Of a stretch of DNA of 64,000 nucleotides, positions 48,147 through 56,875 are shown in pieces. The stretch is from Streptomyces fradiae ATCC 10745 = DSM 40063 (GTDB lineage: Bacteria > Actinomycetota > Actinomycetes > Streptomycetales > Streptomycetaceae): contig NZ_CP023696.1 of NCBI RefSeq assembly GCF_008704425.1, positions 62,001 through 126,000 of the forward strand, given 5' to 3'. The notes under the pieces were generated by a model, which saw only the letters and a program-made list of their open reading frames with translations, made no database searches and had not been told where the DNA came from. Positions within the stretch are counted from its first letter, which is position 1. Each line of letters begins with the position of its first letter. The translations under genes were made by a program, and so were the position numbers.

Positions 48147-48569
48147 TCACACCCCGGCGCGGTCGGCCCGGCCGGCGTGACCCGCGGGGCCGGTGGGGCC
48201 GGTCGGGCCGGTGGGGCGCTCGCGGGCGGCGGCGGCGAGCACCGCGTCCAGGAGGCCGGGGAAGAGGGCGTCGAGGTCGTCGCGGCGCAGGTCGTTCAGC
48301 TTCGCCGTGCCGCGGTAGGTCTGGCGGATGACGCCCGCCTCCCGCAGCACGCGGAAGTGGTGCGTGGTGGTGGACTTGGTGACGGGGAGGTCGACGTAGG
48401 AGCAGGAGACCTCCGCGCCGGCCGCCGCCAGTTCGCGCACGACGCACAGCCGCATCGGGTCGGAGAGCGCATGGAGGACGTGCTCGAGGCGGATCTCGTC
48501 GCGCGAGGGGTGCGCGAGCTCGCGCGGTCCGCCCGCGGCGGTGGCGCGGGGCGCGGGGCTCGGGGTCAC
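48147..48569 (-). CDS. ArsR-type winged-helix repressor
   Basis: A 140-aa regulator. The winged helix is at about 25-105: RLEHVLHALSDPMRLCVVRELAAAGAEVSCSYVDLPVTKSTTTHHFRVLREAGVIRQTYRGTAKLNDLR. Two cysteines (RLCVV, VSCSY) near the sensing helix could form a redox switch. The C-terminus carries a short collagen-like PTGPTGPTGP tract. GTG at 48569 lies 5-6 nt after GGAG; longer in-frame starts exist but run through the operator region. It diverges from an old yellow enzyme gene, which it probably represses via the TACGAGA palindrome. Confidence 0.88.
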   Translation of the reverse strand: MTPSPAPRATAAGGPRELAHPSRDEIRLEHVLHALSDPMRLCVVRELAAAGAEVSCSYVDLPVTKSTTTHHFRVLREAGVIRQTYRGTAKLNDLRRDDLDALFPGLLDAVLAAAARERPTGPTGPTGPAGHAGRADRAGV

Positions 48570-48600
48570 GGGCGCTCCAGGGTCGTCGGGCTCCCCATGG

Positions 48601-48616
48601 TACGAGAACTCTCGTA
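48601..48616. promoter_or_regulatory. Palindromic operator of the ArsR/OYE pair
   Basis: TACGAGA-AC-TCTCGTA, a perfect 7-bp inverted repeat, lies 3 bp before the TTGACA box of the oxidoreductase promoter. Further GTACGAG half-sites occur at about 48648 and 48660. Confidence 0.8.
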
Positions 48617-48618
48617 GT

Positions 48619-48647
48619 TTGACAGGCGCCGTACTACGGTGGCTATC
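48619..48647 (+). promoter_or_regulatory. Promoter of the old yellow enzyme gene
   Basis: TTGACA (48619-48624), 17 bp, GCTATC (48642-48647). The -35 box is perfect for the housekeeping sigma factor. It sits between the palindrome and the GTACGAG half-sites, so repression by occlusion is expected. Confidence 0.68.
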
Positions 48648-48700
48648 GTACGAGTCACCGTACGAGCCGTACCCCGCTCCCGCCCCGAATGGAGTCCGCC

Positions 48701-49780
48701 GTGAGCGCACTGTTCGAGCCCCGCACCCTGCGGTCGCTGACCATCCCGAACCGCGTCTGGATGGCGCCGATGTGCCAGTACAGTGCCGAGCCGAGCGGCC
48801 CGGAGACGGGCGCGGCCAACGACTGGCACTTCGCCCACTACGCGGCCCGCGCCACGGGCGGCACCGGCCTGATCCTGCTGGAGGCGACGGCGGTCTCCCC
48901 CGAGGGCCGCATCAGCCCGTACGACCTCGGACTCTGGAACGACACCCAGACGGAGGCGCTGCGCCGGATCACCCGGTTCCTCAAGGGGCAGGGGACGGTC
49001 CCCGGCATCCAGCTCGCCCATGCCGGCCGCAAGGCGTCGACCGAGCGCCCCTGGAAGGGCGGCGCCCCGATCACCGGCGGCGAGCACGGGTGGCGGCCGG
49101 TCGGCCCGAGCCCGGTGCCGTTCGACGAGGGCCACCCGGTGCCGGAGGAGCTGACCGGGGAGGGCATCCGCGAGATCGTCGGGCAGTTCGCCGCGGCGGC
49201 GCGGCGCGCGCTCGACGCGGGCTTCGAGGTCGTCGAGGTGCACGGCGCCCACGGCTATCTGATCGGCGAGTTCCTCTCCCCGCACAGCAACCGCCGCACC
49301 GACGCGTACGGCGGCTCCTTCGACAACCGGGTCCGCTTCGCGCTGGAGGTGGTCGACGCGGTGCGCGCGGTCTGGCCCGAGGAGCTGCCCGTGTTCTTCC
49401 GGATCTCGGCCACCGACTGGCTGGAGGAGGCGGGCTGGACGGCCGACGACACCGTGCGGTTCGCCGCGCTGCTGAAGGAGCACGGCGTGGACCTGCTCGA
49501 CGTGTCGAGCGGGGGGAACGCGCCGCGCGTGCGCATCCCGGTCGGCCCCGGCTACCAGGTGCCGTTCGCGGCGCGGGTGAGGACGGAGACGGGGCTGCCG
49601 GTGGCCGCGGTCGGCCTGATCACCGAGGCGGAGCAGGCGGAGAAGATCGTCGCCAACGGCGAGGCGGACGCGGTGCTGCTCGGCCGCGAGCTGCTGCGCA
49701 ACCCGTCGTGGGCGCGGCACGCCGCGCGCGAGCTGGGCGGCGACGCGCACGTGCCGGACCCGTACCACCGCTCCGTCTGA
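48701..49780 (+). CDS. YqjM-type NADH:flavin oxidoreductase (old yellow enzyme)
   Basis: A 359-aa FMN-dependent ene-reductase. It starts [25 protein letters not shown], with Cys25 at the place of the redox-sensitive Cys26 of YqjM. Active-site residues follow in [10 protein letters not shown], in [32 protein letters not shown], and in the phosphate loop [21 protein letters not shown]. Such enzymes reduce activated double bonds, including electrophilic stress compounds. The GTG is preferred over ATG 48689 because GGAG is 6 nt before it. Control by the divergent ArsR-type regulator is likely. Confidence 0.95.
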   Translation: MSALFEPRTLRSLTIPNRVWMAPMCQYSAEPSGPETGAANDWHFAHYAARATGGTGLILLEATAVSPEGRISPYDLGLWNDTQTEALRRITRFLKGQGTVPGIQLAHAGRKASTERPWKGGAPITGGEHGWRPVGPSPVPFDEGHPVPEELTGEGIREIVGQFAAAARRALDAGFEVVEVHGAHGYLIGEFLSPHSNRRTDAYGGSFDNRVRFALEVVDAVRAVWPEELPVFFRISATDWLEEAGWTADDTVRFAALLKEHGVDLLDVSSGGNAPRVRIPVGPGYQVPFAARVRTETGLPVAAVGLITEAEQAEKIVANGEADAVLLGRELLRNPSWARHAARELGGDAHVPDPYHRSV

Positions 49781-49908
49781 CCGGCGCCCGCCCGTCAGGC
49801 CGCCGCCGGGCGGCCCCCTGCCCCGCTCCGCTCACCCGCCGAGACGCCGTCAACGCCGTTGCCCGGCCCGCCCGTCGGGGCGGCGCGGTGGTCGGGCACA
49901 CTGGACGG

Positions 49909-50634
49909 ATGGACGACTACCCGCCGGTACACCGCGATCGCGCCCCCGCCCTGTACGGACGCCTGCGCGTGCGGACCGGCGACCTCGGCCCCGCGCTGCG
50001 GCTCACCGCCGACGGCGGGACGGGCGCGTTCGGGACGGTGGCGGGGGTCGCGGCGGCCGGGTTCGCCGCGTACGCGCGGGTGCTGCACCCCGCCTCGCTC
50101 GGTGAACGGCCGGTCCGCTGGGCGGCGGTGGGCGCGGCCCTCGGGCGGAGCGTGGAGCCGGGCACGTACTGGCACGAGCTCGTCGGGATGGGCCGCGACT
50201 ACCACAACGCCTCCGTGTACGGCCTGCCCGGCGTGTGGGACGAGCACCCGGCCGAGGGGCCGACCCCGCCCGACGTGGCGGGGGCCCTCGTCCCCCTGCT
50301 GGCCCGGCACACCGGGACGCCGGACCGCTGCTGGTACGGGCTGTGGAACGGGTACGGGCGGTGGGACTTCGACACCGTGCCCACCTTCCGGACGCCGGGC
50401 CGCGACGAGGTGCTGCTGTCCGGCACGCTGGCGGAGGCGGTGTCGCCCCTGGAGCTGGACGAGTTCGCGGAGCTGCCCGACCTGTGGTGGCCGGAGGACC
50501 ACGCCTGGTGCGTCGGCGGTGACGTGGACCTGGTGAGCACCTACGTCGGCGGTACCGAGGCGCTGGTCGACGACCTGCTGGCCGCGCCGGAGCTGGAGGC
50601 CCACCGGGTGGCGCCCGGCGACCCGGTGGGCTGA
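49909..50634 (+). CDS. Conserved hypothetical protein
   Basis: A 241-aa soluble protein without signal peptide or membrane span. It is rich in Trp and Tyr (WYGLWNGYGRWDFDTVPTFRTPGR, ELPDLWWPEDHAWCVGGDVDLVSTYVGG). I recognise it as a conserved actinobacterial protein without an assigned function. The ATG follows GGACGG. It ends shortly before the convergent MFS gene. Confidence 0.75.
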   Translation: MDDYPPVHRDRAPALYGRLRVRTGDLGPALRLTADGGTGAFGTVAGVAAAGFAAYARVLHPASLGERPVRWAAVGAALGRSVEPGTYWHELVGMGRDYHNASVYGLPGVWDEHPAEGPTPPDVAGALVPLLARHTGTPDRCWYGLWNGYGRWDFDTVPTFRTPGRDEVLLSGTLAEAVSPLELDEFAELPDLWWPEDHAWCVGGDVDLVSTYVGGTEALVDDLLAAPELEAHRVAPGDPVG

Positions 50635-50677
50635 GGCCCGTCCCGCCGGGGCGGCCCCGCGGGACGGGGCGGCCCGG

Positions 50678-51901
50678 TCAGGGACCGGTCGCCGCCCGGC
50701 CCGCCCCCGGCGGGCCGGGCGCCGCCTGACCGGGCGCCGGGCCGATGTCCGCGGCGGCCCGCGGCGCGGCCGGTTCGCGCAGGGTGCGCAGCAGCAGCCA
50801 GGCGAGCAGCGGCAGCAGGGCCAGCGGTGCCAGTGCCGTGCGCAGCGAGGTCGCGTCGGCGAGGCCGCCCACGAGGGGGCCGGCCAGACCGCCCACGCTC
50901 ACGGTCAGGCCCAGGGTGACCCCGGACGCCGTGCCGACCCGCGACGGCAGGAAGTCCTGGGCGAGCGTCACCTGGAGGGAGAACGGCACGTACAGCCCCA
51001 TGGACGCCAGCGCCACGAAACCGTAGAGCGCCGGGCCGGGCACGGTCACGATCCCCGCGACGGCGGCGGCGGTCGCCAGGTACGACCAGCGGCACACGGT
51101 CACCCGGTCCCACCGGTCGGCCAGCCGCCCGCCCAGCACGGTCCCGGCCGCGCCGCCGAGGTAGAGCACGAACAGCGCCGCCGTGCCCGCCGCGGGCCCG
51201 CCGCCCGTCCGCTGCTGCGCGAAGAGCGCCACGAACGCGCTCAGCCCCACGAAGACGACGGACCGGCACACCACGGCCAGCGACAGCCGGACGAACGAGC
51301 CGACGTCGTCGCCGCCCGCGCCGCCCGCCGCCGGGCCCGCCGCGCCGCCGGCGCTCCGCACGGCGCGCAGGGCGGGCAGGCACAGCGCGCACCCCACGAG
51401 CGCCGGGAGCGCCAGGAGCGGCGACATGCGCAGCCCGCCCAGGGAGGCGACGGCCCACACCAGCGGCGGGGACAGCGCGAACCCGACGTTCCCGCCGAGC
51501 GAGAACCAGGCCATCGCCCGGTGGCCGCCCCCGGCGGCGGCGAGCCGCGCGACGCGGGCGGCCTCCGGGTGGTACGCGGCCACCCCCAGCCCCGACAGCG
51601 CGGCGAACGCCAGTGTGGCGGTGTACGAAGCGCTCACCCCGCACAGGCCGATGCCCGCACCGGCCAGCAGGGTGGCGACCGGCAGCAGCCAGGGCATCGC
51701 CCACCGGTCGGTCAGCGCGCCGAACAGGGGCTGCGCCACCGACGACAGCGCCGACGCGGCGAGGACGATCCCGGACGCGGCGGCGTAGCCGTACCCGCGC
51801 TCGGCGACGAAGAAGGGGACGAGGGCCGCCACGGCACCCTGGTGGACGTCCACGCAGGCGTGCCCGGCCGACAGCAGGGCGATCGACTTGGTTTTCGACA
51901 C
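50678..51901 (-). CDS. MFS transporter, fosmidomycin-resistance (Fsr) type
   Basis: A 407-aa major facilitator with 12 predicted helices. The N-terminal GHACVDVHQGAVAALVPFFVAERGYGYAAASGIVLA and GLGVAAYHPEAARVARLAA are signatures of the Fsr group, which exports small drugs. The last ~35 residues are Pro/Ala/Gly-rich and outside the transporter fold. It is divergent from an AraC regulator with only 54 bp between start codons, so the two almost surely form a regulator-target pair. Confidence 0.88.
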   Translation of the reverse strand: MSKTKSIALLSAGHACVDVHQGAVAALVPFFVAERGYGYAAASGIVLAASALSSVAQPLFGALTDRWAMPWLLPVATLLAGAGIGLCGVSASYTATLAFAALSGLGVAAYHPEAARVARLAAAGGGHRAMAWFSLGGNVGFALSPPLVWAVASLGGLRMSPLLALPALVGCALCLPALRAVRSAGGAAGPAAGGAGGDDVGSFVRLSLAVVCRSVVFVGLSAFVALFAQQRTGGGPAAGTAALFVLYLGGAAGTVLGGRLADRWDRVTVCRWSYLATAAAVAGIVTVPGPALYGFVALASMGLYVPFSLQVTLAQDFLPSRVGTASGVTLGLTVSVGGLAGPLVGGLADATSLRTALAPLALLPLLAWLLLRTLREPAAPRAAADIGPAPGQAAPGPPGAGRAATGP

Positions 51902-51955
51902 CCCCTCATCGTCGGCCGGTCGGGGCGTGGCGCACTTCCGTTAAGCTGCCTGACG

Positions 51956-52708
51956 ATGACGGAGATCCGCCATGAACCGGTCGCTCCCACACGGGTGCAG
52001 AGCATGGCGACCGGATCGGAGATCGACGCCCACCGGCACGACGACCACCAGATCGTCTACGCCGGGCGGGGCGCGCTGACCGTGACGACCGGCCGGGGGA
52101 CGTGGGTGGCCCCGGCGACGCGGGCCATCTGGGTGCCCGCCGGGACGGTCCACGCCCATCAGGCGCACGGCGCGGTGGACCTGCACCTGGTCGGCCTGCC
52201 GGTGGGCGACAACCCGCTCGGGCTGGACGAGCCGACCGTCCTGTCCGTCGGCCCGCTGCTGCGGGAACTGCTCGTCGCGTACACCCGGCCGCCGCTCGAC
52301 GACCGCCCCGAGCGGTCGCGGCTGCGGGCCGTGCTGCTCGACCAGCTGCGCGCCGCGCCGCGGCGGGCCGTCCACCTGCCCTCGCCCGTCTCGCCCCGGC
52401 TGACGGCCCTGTGCGCCCTGCTCGGCGCCGATCCGGCCGACAACCGCACACTGGCCGCGCTCGGCAGGGAGGTCGGCGCCAGCGAGCGCACCCTGTCCCG
52501 GCTGTTCCGCGCGGAACTGGGGATGACCTTCCCGCAGTGGCGCACCCGGCTGCGGCTGCACCACGCCCTGGTCCTGCTGGCGCGGGGCACACCGGTCACC
52601 GCGGTGGCGCACCGCTGCGGCTGGTCGTCGGCGAGCGCGTTCATCGACGTGTTCCGCCGCGCCTTCGGGCACACCCCGGGAGCGGAGCTGCGCCGCGAGC
52701 ACGGCTGA
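51956..52708 (+). CDS. AraC family regulator with cupin sensor domain
   Basis: A 250-aa regulator. Residues about 10-90 are an AraC-type cupin (SEIDAHRHDDHQIVYAGRGALTVTTGRGTWVAPATRAIWVPAGTVHAHQ). Residues about 150-250 hold the double helix-turn-helix: NRTLAALGREVGASERTLSRLFRAELGMTFPQWRTRLRLHHALVLLARG and VTAVAHRCGWSSASAFIDVFRRAFGHTPG. It resembles NimR-type regulators that control a neighbouring MFS exporter, as here. The ATG has no strong ribosome site. The ligand is unknown. Confidence 0.92.
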   Translation: MTEIRHEPVAPTRVQSMATGSEIDAHRHDDHQIVYAGRGALTVTTGRGTWVAPATRAIWVPAGTVHAHQAHGAVDLHLVGLPVGDNPLGLDEPTVLSVGPLLRELLVAYTRPPLDDRPERSRLRAVLLDQLRAAPRRAVHLPSPVSPRLTALCALLGADPADNRTLAALGREVGASERTLSRLFRAELGMTFPQWRTRLRLHHALVLLARGTPVTAVAHRCGWSSASAFIDVFRRAFGHTPGAELRREHG

Positions 52709-52737
52709 GACGAGCCGCCCGGCGCGGCGTCGCCCGC

Positions 52738-52850
52738 GGGGACGGTCGCGAGGGCGGTCGCTCACTCGTCCGGCGGGGACGGTCGCGACGCCGTCGGGGA
52801 CGTCGGCGGCGGGGACGGTCGCGATGCCGTCGGCGGGGACGGCCGCCCTG
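52738..52850. repeat. ~30-bp direct repeats, two full and partial copies
   Basis: Units carry GGCGGGGACGGTCGCGA followed by YGCCGTCGG, starting near 52772 and 52808, with partial copies on both sides (52738 and 52831). On the minus strand one frame would read a PPTASRPSPP-type repeat, but I see no gene for it. Confidence 0.68.
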
Positions 52851-52886
52851 TCGTCGTGTCCGGCGCGCACGACACTCCCCGCATAA

Positions 52887-52898
52887 TGGTCCAGACCT
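52887..52898. promoter_or_regulatory. DasR-responsive-element-like site, orphan
   Basis: TGGTCCAGACCT matches the dre motif (TGGTCTAGACCA type) and the 12-bp repeat known from Streptomyces chitinase promoters. It lies in an AT-richer patch (TTTCCATAAGCTACGTATG follows). The nearest gene on the plus strand is the protease 405 bp away; no chitin or GlcNAc gene is adjacent. Confidence 0.6.
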
Positions 52899-53302
52899 TT
52901 CCATAAGCTACGTATGCCGTGAAGCGCATGTCCACGCGCATCGCCGGACAGACGGCGCGGACTGCGCGTGACGCGGCGTCACCCCACCGGACCGTCGGGC
53001 CGGCAGGCACCCGGGCAGTGGCGGCCACCACGCGCCCGAGCGGCCCGCAGTGCCCGCTCAGCGCACCTCGCCCCGCTGAGCTGGCGGTTCGTCAAGTCCC
53101 GCGATACGCCTCCAGAGTGACCGGCCGGTAGCCAGCGCCGCACCCCTTGCGTAGGCAACGGATCGTCTGCCAGATTCACCCTGCCGAACATGGCATGCAC
53201 GCGACAGCCACACCCGGGCGTCGCATGCTTCCTCCCGTCGCATACCTATGCGGCGATGTCCTCATGAAGGACGCACCCACCCCCCACACAAGGGAGACCA
53301 CC

Positions 53303-54052
53303 GTGCGTACAAGGAGACTGCTTCCCGCGCTGGCCGCCGCCGCCATGGCGGTACTCGGGCTCGCCCCCACGGCGACGGCCCAGGCTTCGGCCGCCCCCGC
53401 CCCCGCCGCACCGCCCGCCGCGGTGGCGGAGACCGCCGCCGTCCAGCCCATCATCGGCGGCGGCTACGCGAGCAACGCCCCCTGGGCGGCCCGGCTGTTC
53501 TCCAACGGCCGGGAGACCTGCAGCGCCACGATCATCGCCCCGACGTGGATCCTCACCGCCAAGCACTGCGTCTCCGGCGGCGGGCTGTCCTTCCGCATCG
53601 GCAGCCTCGACCAGCACAGCGGCGGAACGGTCGCCTACGGCGCGGGCACCTACAACCACTCCTCCTCCGACCTGTCCCTCGTCAGGCTGGACCGCTCGGT
53701 CTCGGCGACGTACGCCCGGCTCGGCCAGCCCGGCTCGGTGTCGGTCGGCCAGACCGTGCAGGTGTACGGCTGGGGCGCCACGTCCCAGTGCGGCTCCGAG
53801 GCCAACTGCCAGTCGCAGTACCTGAAGGTCGCCGACGTCGTCGTGACGGGCGGCTGCCGTGACGCCTACTACGGGTCGGCGATATGCGCCCGCCGCGGCA
53901 ACGGCATCACCGCCGGCGGCGACTCGGGCGGCCCGATGATGGCGAACGGCGTCCAGGTCGGCGTCGCCTCGACCAGCGACCGGCAGACCACCACCGCGTA
54001 CACGAACGTCACCGCCTACCGCTCCTGGATCCAGAGCGTCGCGGGCGTCTGA
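53303..54052 (+). CDS. Secreted trypsin-like serine protease (S1)
   Basis: A 249-aa chymotrypsin-fold protease. A signal peptide covers about residues 1-33, and a short propeptide ends before IIGGGYASNAPWAARLF. The triad is His88 (LTAKHCVSG), Asp123 (SSSDLSLVRL) and Ser208 (GGDSGGPM). Cysteine pairs flank the His (CSATIIAPTWILTAKHC), as in Streptomyces trypsin-like enzymes. The GTG lies after AAGGGAG; an in-frame ATG farther upstream would put extra residues before the signal peptide. Substrates are extracellular proteins. Confidence 0.94.
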   Translation: MRTRRLLPALAAAAMAVLGLAPTATAQASAAPAPAAPPAAVAETAAVQPIIGGGYASNAPWAARLFSNGRETCSATIIAPTWILTAKHCVSGGGLSFRIGSLDQHSGGTVAYGAGTYNHSSSDLSLVRLDRSVSATYARLGQPGSVSVGQTVQVYGWGATSQCGSEANCQSQYLKVADVVVTGGCRDAYYGSAICARRGNGITAGGDSGGPMMANGVQVGVASTSDRQTTTAYTNVTAYRSWIQSVAGV

Positions 54053-54118
54053 CGGGCCCTCACCCGCCGTCCCGTGCCCTGGGGCGGCGGGTGAGGCACG
54101 CGGCCGCGGGGCCCGGCG

Positions 54119-56875
54119 TCACTCCTCGCGGCGGGCGAAGGGCGCCGGGCCGCCGCCCCCGCCGGCCAGATGCCGCTCCAGCCAGTCGGCGGCACTGCGG
54201 CGGAACAGGCGCCGGTTGTCGGCCCGCTGGAAGTCGTGGCCCTCGTCGCGGAGGGTCAGCAGCTCCGCGGCGACGCCCCGCTCCCTGGCCGCCCGCACGA
54301 ACTGCTCGGACTCGCCGGGCGGCACGTTCGTGTCGTGCTCGCCGTGCACGGCCAGCACCGGCACCCGCAGGGCGTCCACCCGGTGCAGCGGCGACAGCGA
54401 CCTCAGCAGCTCCCGGTCCCGCTCGGGATGGCCGTACTTGTGCGCGGCCGACTCCGCGATCCAGGGCTCCGTCCCGGCGAAGAACGACTGGAAGTCCGAC
54501 ATGCCGCACACGGCGACGCCGGTGCGGAACAGCTCCGGGTGCCACACGAGGGACGCCATGACGAGGTAGCCGCCGTACGAGCGGCCCATCACCGCGAGCC
54601 GCGACGGATCGGCCGGACCCGCCAGCACCGCGTGGGCGGCGCAGTCGGCCACGTCCTGGATGGCGGCGAACCGGCCGGTGCCCAGGTCGGCGTCGACGAA
54701 CGACCGGCCGTGGCCCGACGAGCCCCGCACGTCCGGCGCGAACACGTCGAAGCCCCGCCCCAGCAGCTCGTGGTAGAGCGGCTCCAGCACCGGGCGCTCC
54801 TGTTCCTCGGGTCCGCCGTGCAGGTGCAGGACGCACGGCGCCGGGCGGCCGGGGGCGCGGCCGGGCGCGCGGTAGTACCAGCCGCTGAGCGGCATGCCGT
54901 CCTGTGCGGTGAACCGGTGCAGGACCGGCCTGGTGGGGCGCCGGCCGGGCGGTACCGCGTCCTCGTCGCGGGACGACCAGGGCGTCATGAGGGGGGTGCC
55001 CGCGCCGGGCAGCCACCAGACGCCGGGGCGGCGCCGCGAGCCGCTCAGCGCGAGCGCGGCCCCGCCGGGCCCGGCGGGCGCGACGCGGGTGGCGACCTCG
55101 TGCGGCAGCGGCACGTCCCGGCGCCCCTCGACGACCGGCGGGTCCGCGTACGCGGCCGGGGCGACGGGGTCCGGAGCGGCGGCCCGCGGGGCGGTCGGCC
55201 CGGGAGCGGCGGTCGCGGCGGGCACCGAGGCGGCGGGCTCAGGAGCGGCGGTCGCGGCGGGCTCAGGGGCGGTCCGCCCCGGCGCGGCGGGCGCGGGCGG
55301 GGCGGGCGCGGGCGGGGCGGGCGCCCGCGCGCCGGCGCCCTCCGCCGCGGAGTCCTCCCCGCCGGTCCGGTCCGCGCCCGGCTCCTCGCCGCCGGGGCCG
55401 TCCGGGCCGGGGCCGGGAGGCAGCGGCCGGAACTCCAGGGCGCTGACGCCCCCGTCGTTCCACGCCAGGAAGGCGCCCCGCCCCTCGTGCCCGACGGCGA
55501 GGAGCTCCAGGTCGACGCCGGGGCGCTCGGCGGCCACCGACACGCGGGTGATGGTCCCGTCGGGCGCCAGGTCCGCCGCGAGCAGCGCGGCGAACTCCCG
55601 GTCGGCGTCGCTGCGCAGCCACAGCCGCCGCCCGTCCGGTGAGAAGGCCGCCACCCACGGGTCGCCGTCGGCGACCGGCATGGCGGCGGCCGTACCGAGG
55701 CCGGCCAGGCGGACGACGACGGCCTCCCGGCGGTTGCGGGGCCCGCGCCGCAGCACCGCGAGGCGGCCGTCGCGGCTGACGTCGCAGACGCGGAGGGTGG
55801 CGGCCGTCCGCTCGACGGCCACCAGCGCCGGCGCGGCCACGCCGTCGGGGTCGATGAGGTACGCGGCGAGCCCGCCGCCCGCCCGGACGGAGGACGGCGC
55901 GCCGGGCGGCGCGGACCCGGGCCCCCGTACGGGCCCGGCCACCGGGTGCCCCCGCGCCGCGTACCCGTCCACCGCGTACCCGTCCGCCGTGGGGCCCCCC
56001 ACCCGTCGGCCGTCCGCCCGGAGCCCGTCGGCCTGACGCCCGGGCGAGGTGAGGCCGCCCGCACCGGCGCCCCCGAGGGCAGCGGGGGCCGCGGGTCCTT
56101 CGGGCGCCCCGGCGGCGAGGGTCCGTGCGGCCGGGTCCACGTCGCCCCGGTGCGCGCCGCCCAGCAGCACGGCGTGGCCGTCCCGTTCGCTCCAGCCGGC
56201 CGGCGGCGGGGCGGCCCACGGCTCGCCCTGCCCGGACCGCTCCCGCTCCCCCGCCGGGGCCTGGCCGCCGGTGGTGACCGCGCCCCGGCCGGCGCCCTGC
56301 CACCCGCCCGCGGGCACCGGCCCGGGGGCCGCCGGGCGGCCGGCCGCCGCCGGGATCGCACCGGGGCCGGTCCGGGAGCCTGCCGGGCCGGCCGGGGAGG
56401 CGACGGTGACCGCGAGGGCGGAGCCGTCGTGCAGCCAGCAGCCCAGGTAGGCGGAGGTCCCCGGCTCGGCGCCCGCCAGGATCCGGCGGCCGGTGCCGTC
56501 GGGCCGTACGCACAGCACGCGGGAGTGCTCGCCGCCGCCCGGCCGGGTGGTGTACGCGATCCACCGGCCGTCCGGCGACCACGCCACCTCCGTCACCGGG
56601 TCGGGGCCCGCGTCGAGGAGGTGCGCCTCCGCGCCGTCGCCGTCCACCGGGCCGGTCCACAGCTGCGGTACGCCGCCGCGGTCGCAGACGTACGCGATCC
56701 GCGCCCCGTAGGGGTCGGCCGACGGGTACCAGCAGCCGTGCGCCGTGAACCGGACCGGTTCGCCGCGGGCGCCCTCGGCGGGCGCCAGGGGGACGGCCGA
56801 CGGCGCCGCGACCGGCGGCGCCTGCGGGTCGTCGCGCCCCGCGCCGCTCAGCCGATGCCGTGCTTCTGCAGCCAT
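54119..56875 (-). CDS. S9 family prolyl-oligopeptidase-type peptidase with long inserts
   Basis: A 918-aa serine peptidase. The N-terminal beta-propeller starts with repeats of SPDGRWIAYTTRP type. Two long Pro/Ala/Gly-rich inserts (about 155-320 and 475-575) interrupt it and explain the excess over the usual ~650 aa. The C-terminal alpha/beta hydrolase has Ser766 (MGRSYGGYL), Asp848 (HGEHDTNVPP) and His880 (DEGHDFQR), with HLHGGPEEQERP as the oxyanion region. No signal peptide is seen. It starts 28 bp inside the amidotransferase gene, so the two are coupled. A peptidase next to this type of amidotransferase fits turnover of a dipeptide osmolyte; this is inferred. Confidence 0.9.
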   Translation of the reverse strand: MAAEARHRLSGAGRDDPQAPPVAAPSAVPLAPAEGARGEPVRFTAHGCWYPSADPYGARIAYVCDRGGVPQLWTGPVDGDGAEAHLLDAGPDPVTEVAWSPDGRWIAYTTRPGGGEHSRVLCVRPDGTGRRILAGAEPGTSAYLGCWLHDGSALAVTVASPAGPAGSRTGPGAIPAAAGRPAAPGPVPAGGWQGAGRGAVTTGGQAPAGERERSGQGEPWAAPPPAGWSERDGHAVLLGGAHRGDVDPAARTLAAGAPEGPAAPAALGGAGAGGLTSPGRQADGLRADGRRVGGPTADGYAVDGYAARGHPVAGPVRGPGSAPPGAPSSVRAGGGLAAYLIDPDGVAAPALVAVERTAATLRVCDVSRDGRLAVLRRGPRNRREAVVVRLAGLGTAAAMPVADGDPWVAAFSPDGRRLWLRSDADREFAALLAADLAPDGTITRVSVAAERPGVDLELLAVGHEGRGAFLAWNDGGVSALEFRPLPPGPGPDGPGGEEPGADRTGGEDSAAEGAGARAPAPPAPAPPAPAAPGRTAPEPAATAAPEPAASVPAATAAPGPTAPRAAAPDPVAPAAYADPPVVEGRRDVPLPHEVATRVAPAGPGGAALALSGSRRRPGVWWLPGAGTPLMTPWSSRDEDAVPPGRRPTRPVLHRFTAQDGMPLSGWYYRAPGRAPGRPAPCVLHLHGGPEEQERPVLEPLYHELLGRGFDVFAPDVRGSSGHGRSFVDADLGTGRFAAIQDVADCAAHAVLAGPADPSRLAVMGRSYGGYLVMASLVWHPELFRTGVAVCGMSDFQSFFAGTEPWIAESAAHKYGHPERDRELLRSLSPLHRVDALRVPVLAVHGEHDTNVPPGESEQFVRAARERGVAAELLTLRDEGHDFQRADNRRLFRRSAADWLERHLAGGGGGPAPFARREE

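Larger units (their letters stand above)
52709..53302. other. Intergenic region with repeats and an orphan dre-like site
   Basis: About 590 bp between the AraC gene and a protease gene. It holds the direct repeats at 52738-52850 and the DasR-like site at 52887-52898. A 70-codon frame at 52919-53131 begins GTG but has no recognisable similarity, so I do not call it. Confidence 0.5.

Noticed and set aside
52919..53131. 70-codon plus-strand frame after the dre-like site
   Set aside because: A GTG start without ribosome site, no similarity and no codon bias convincing enough to call a gene.
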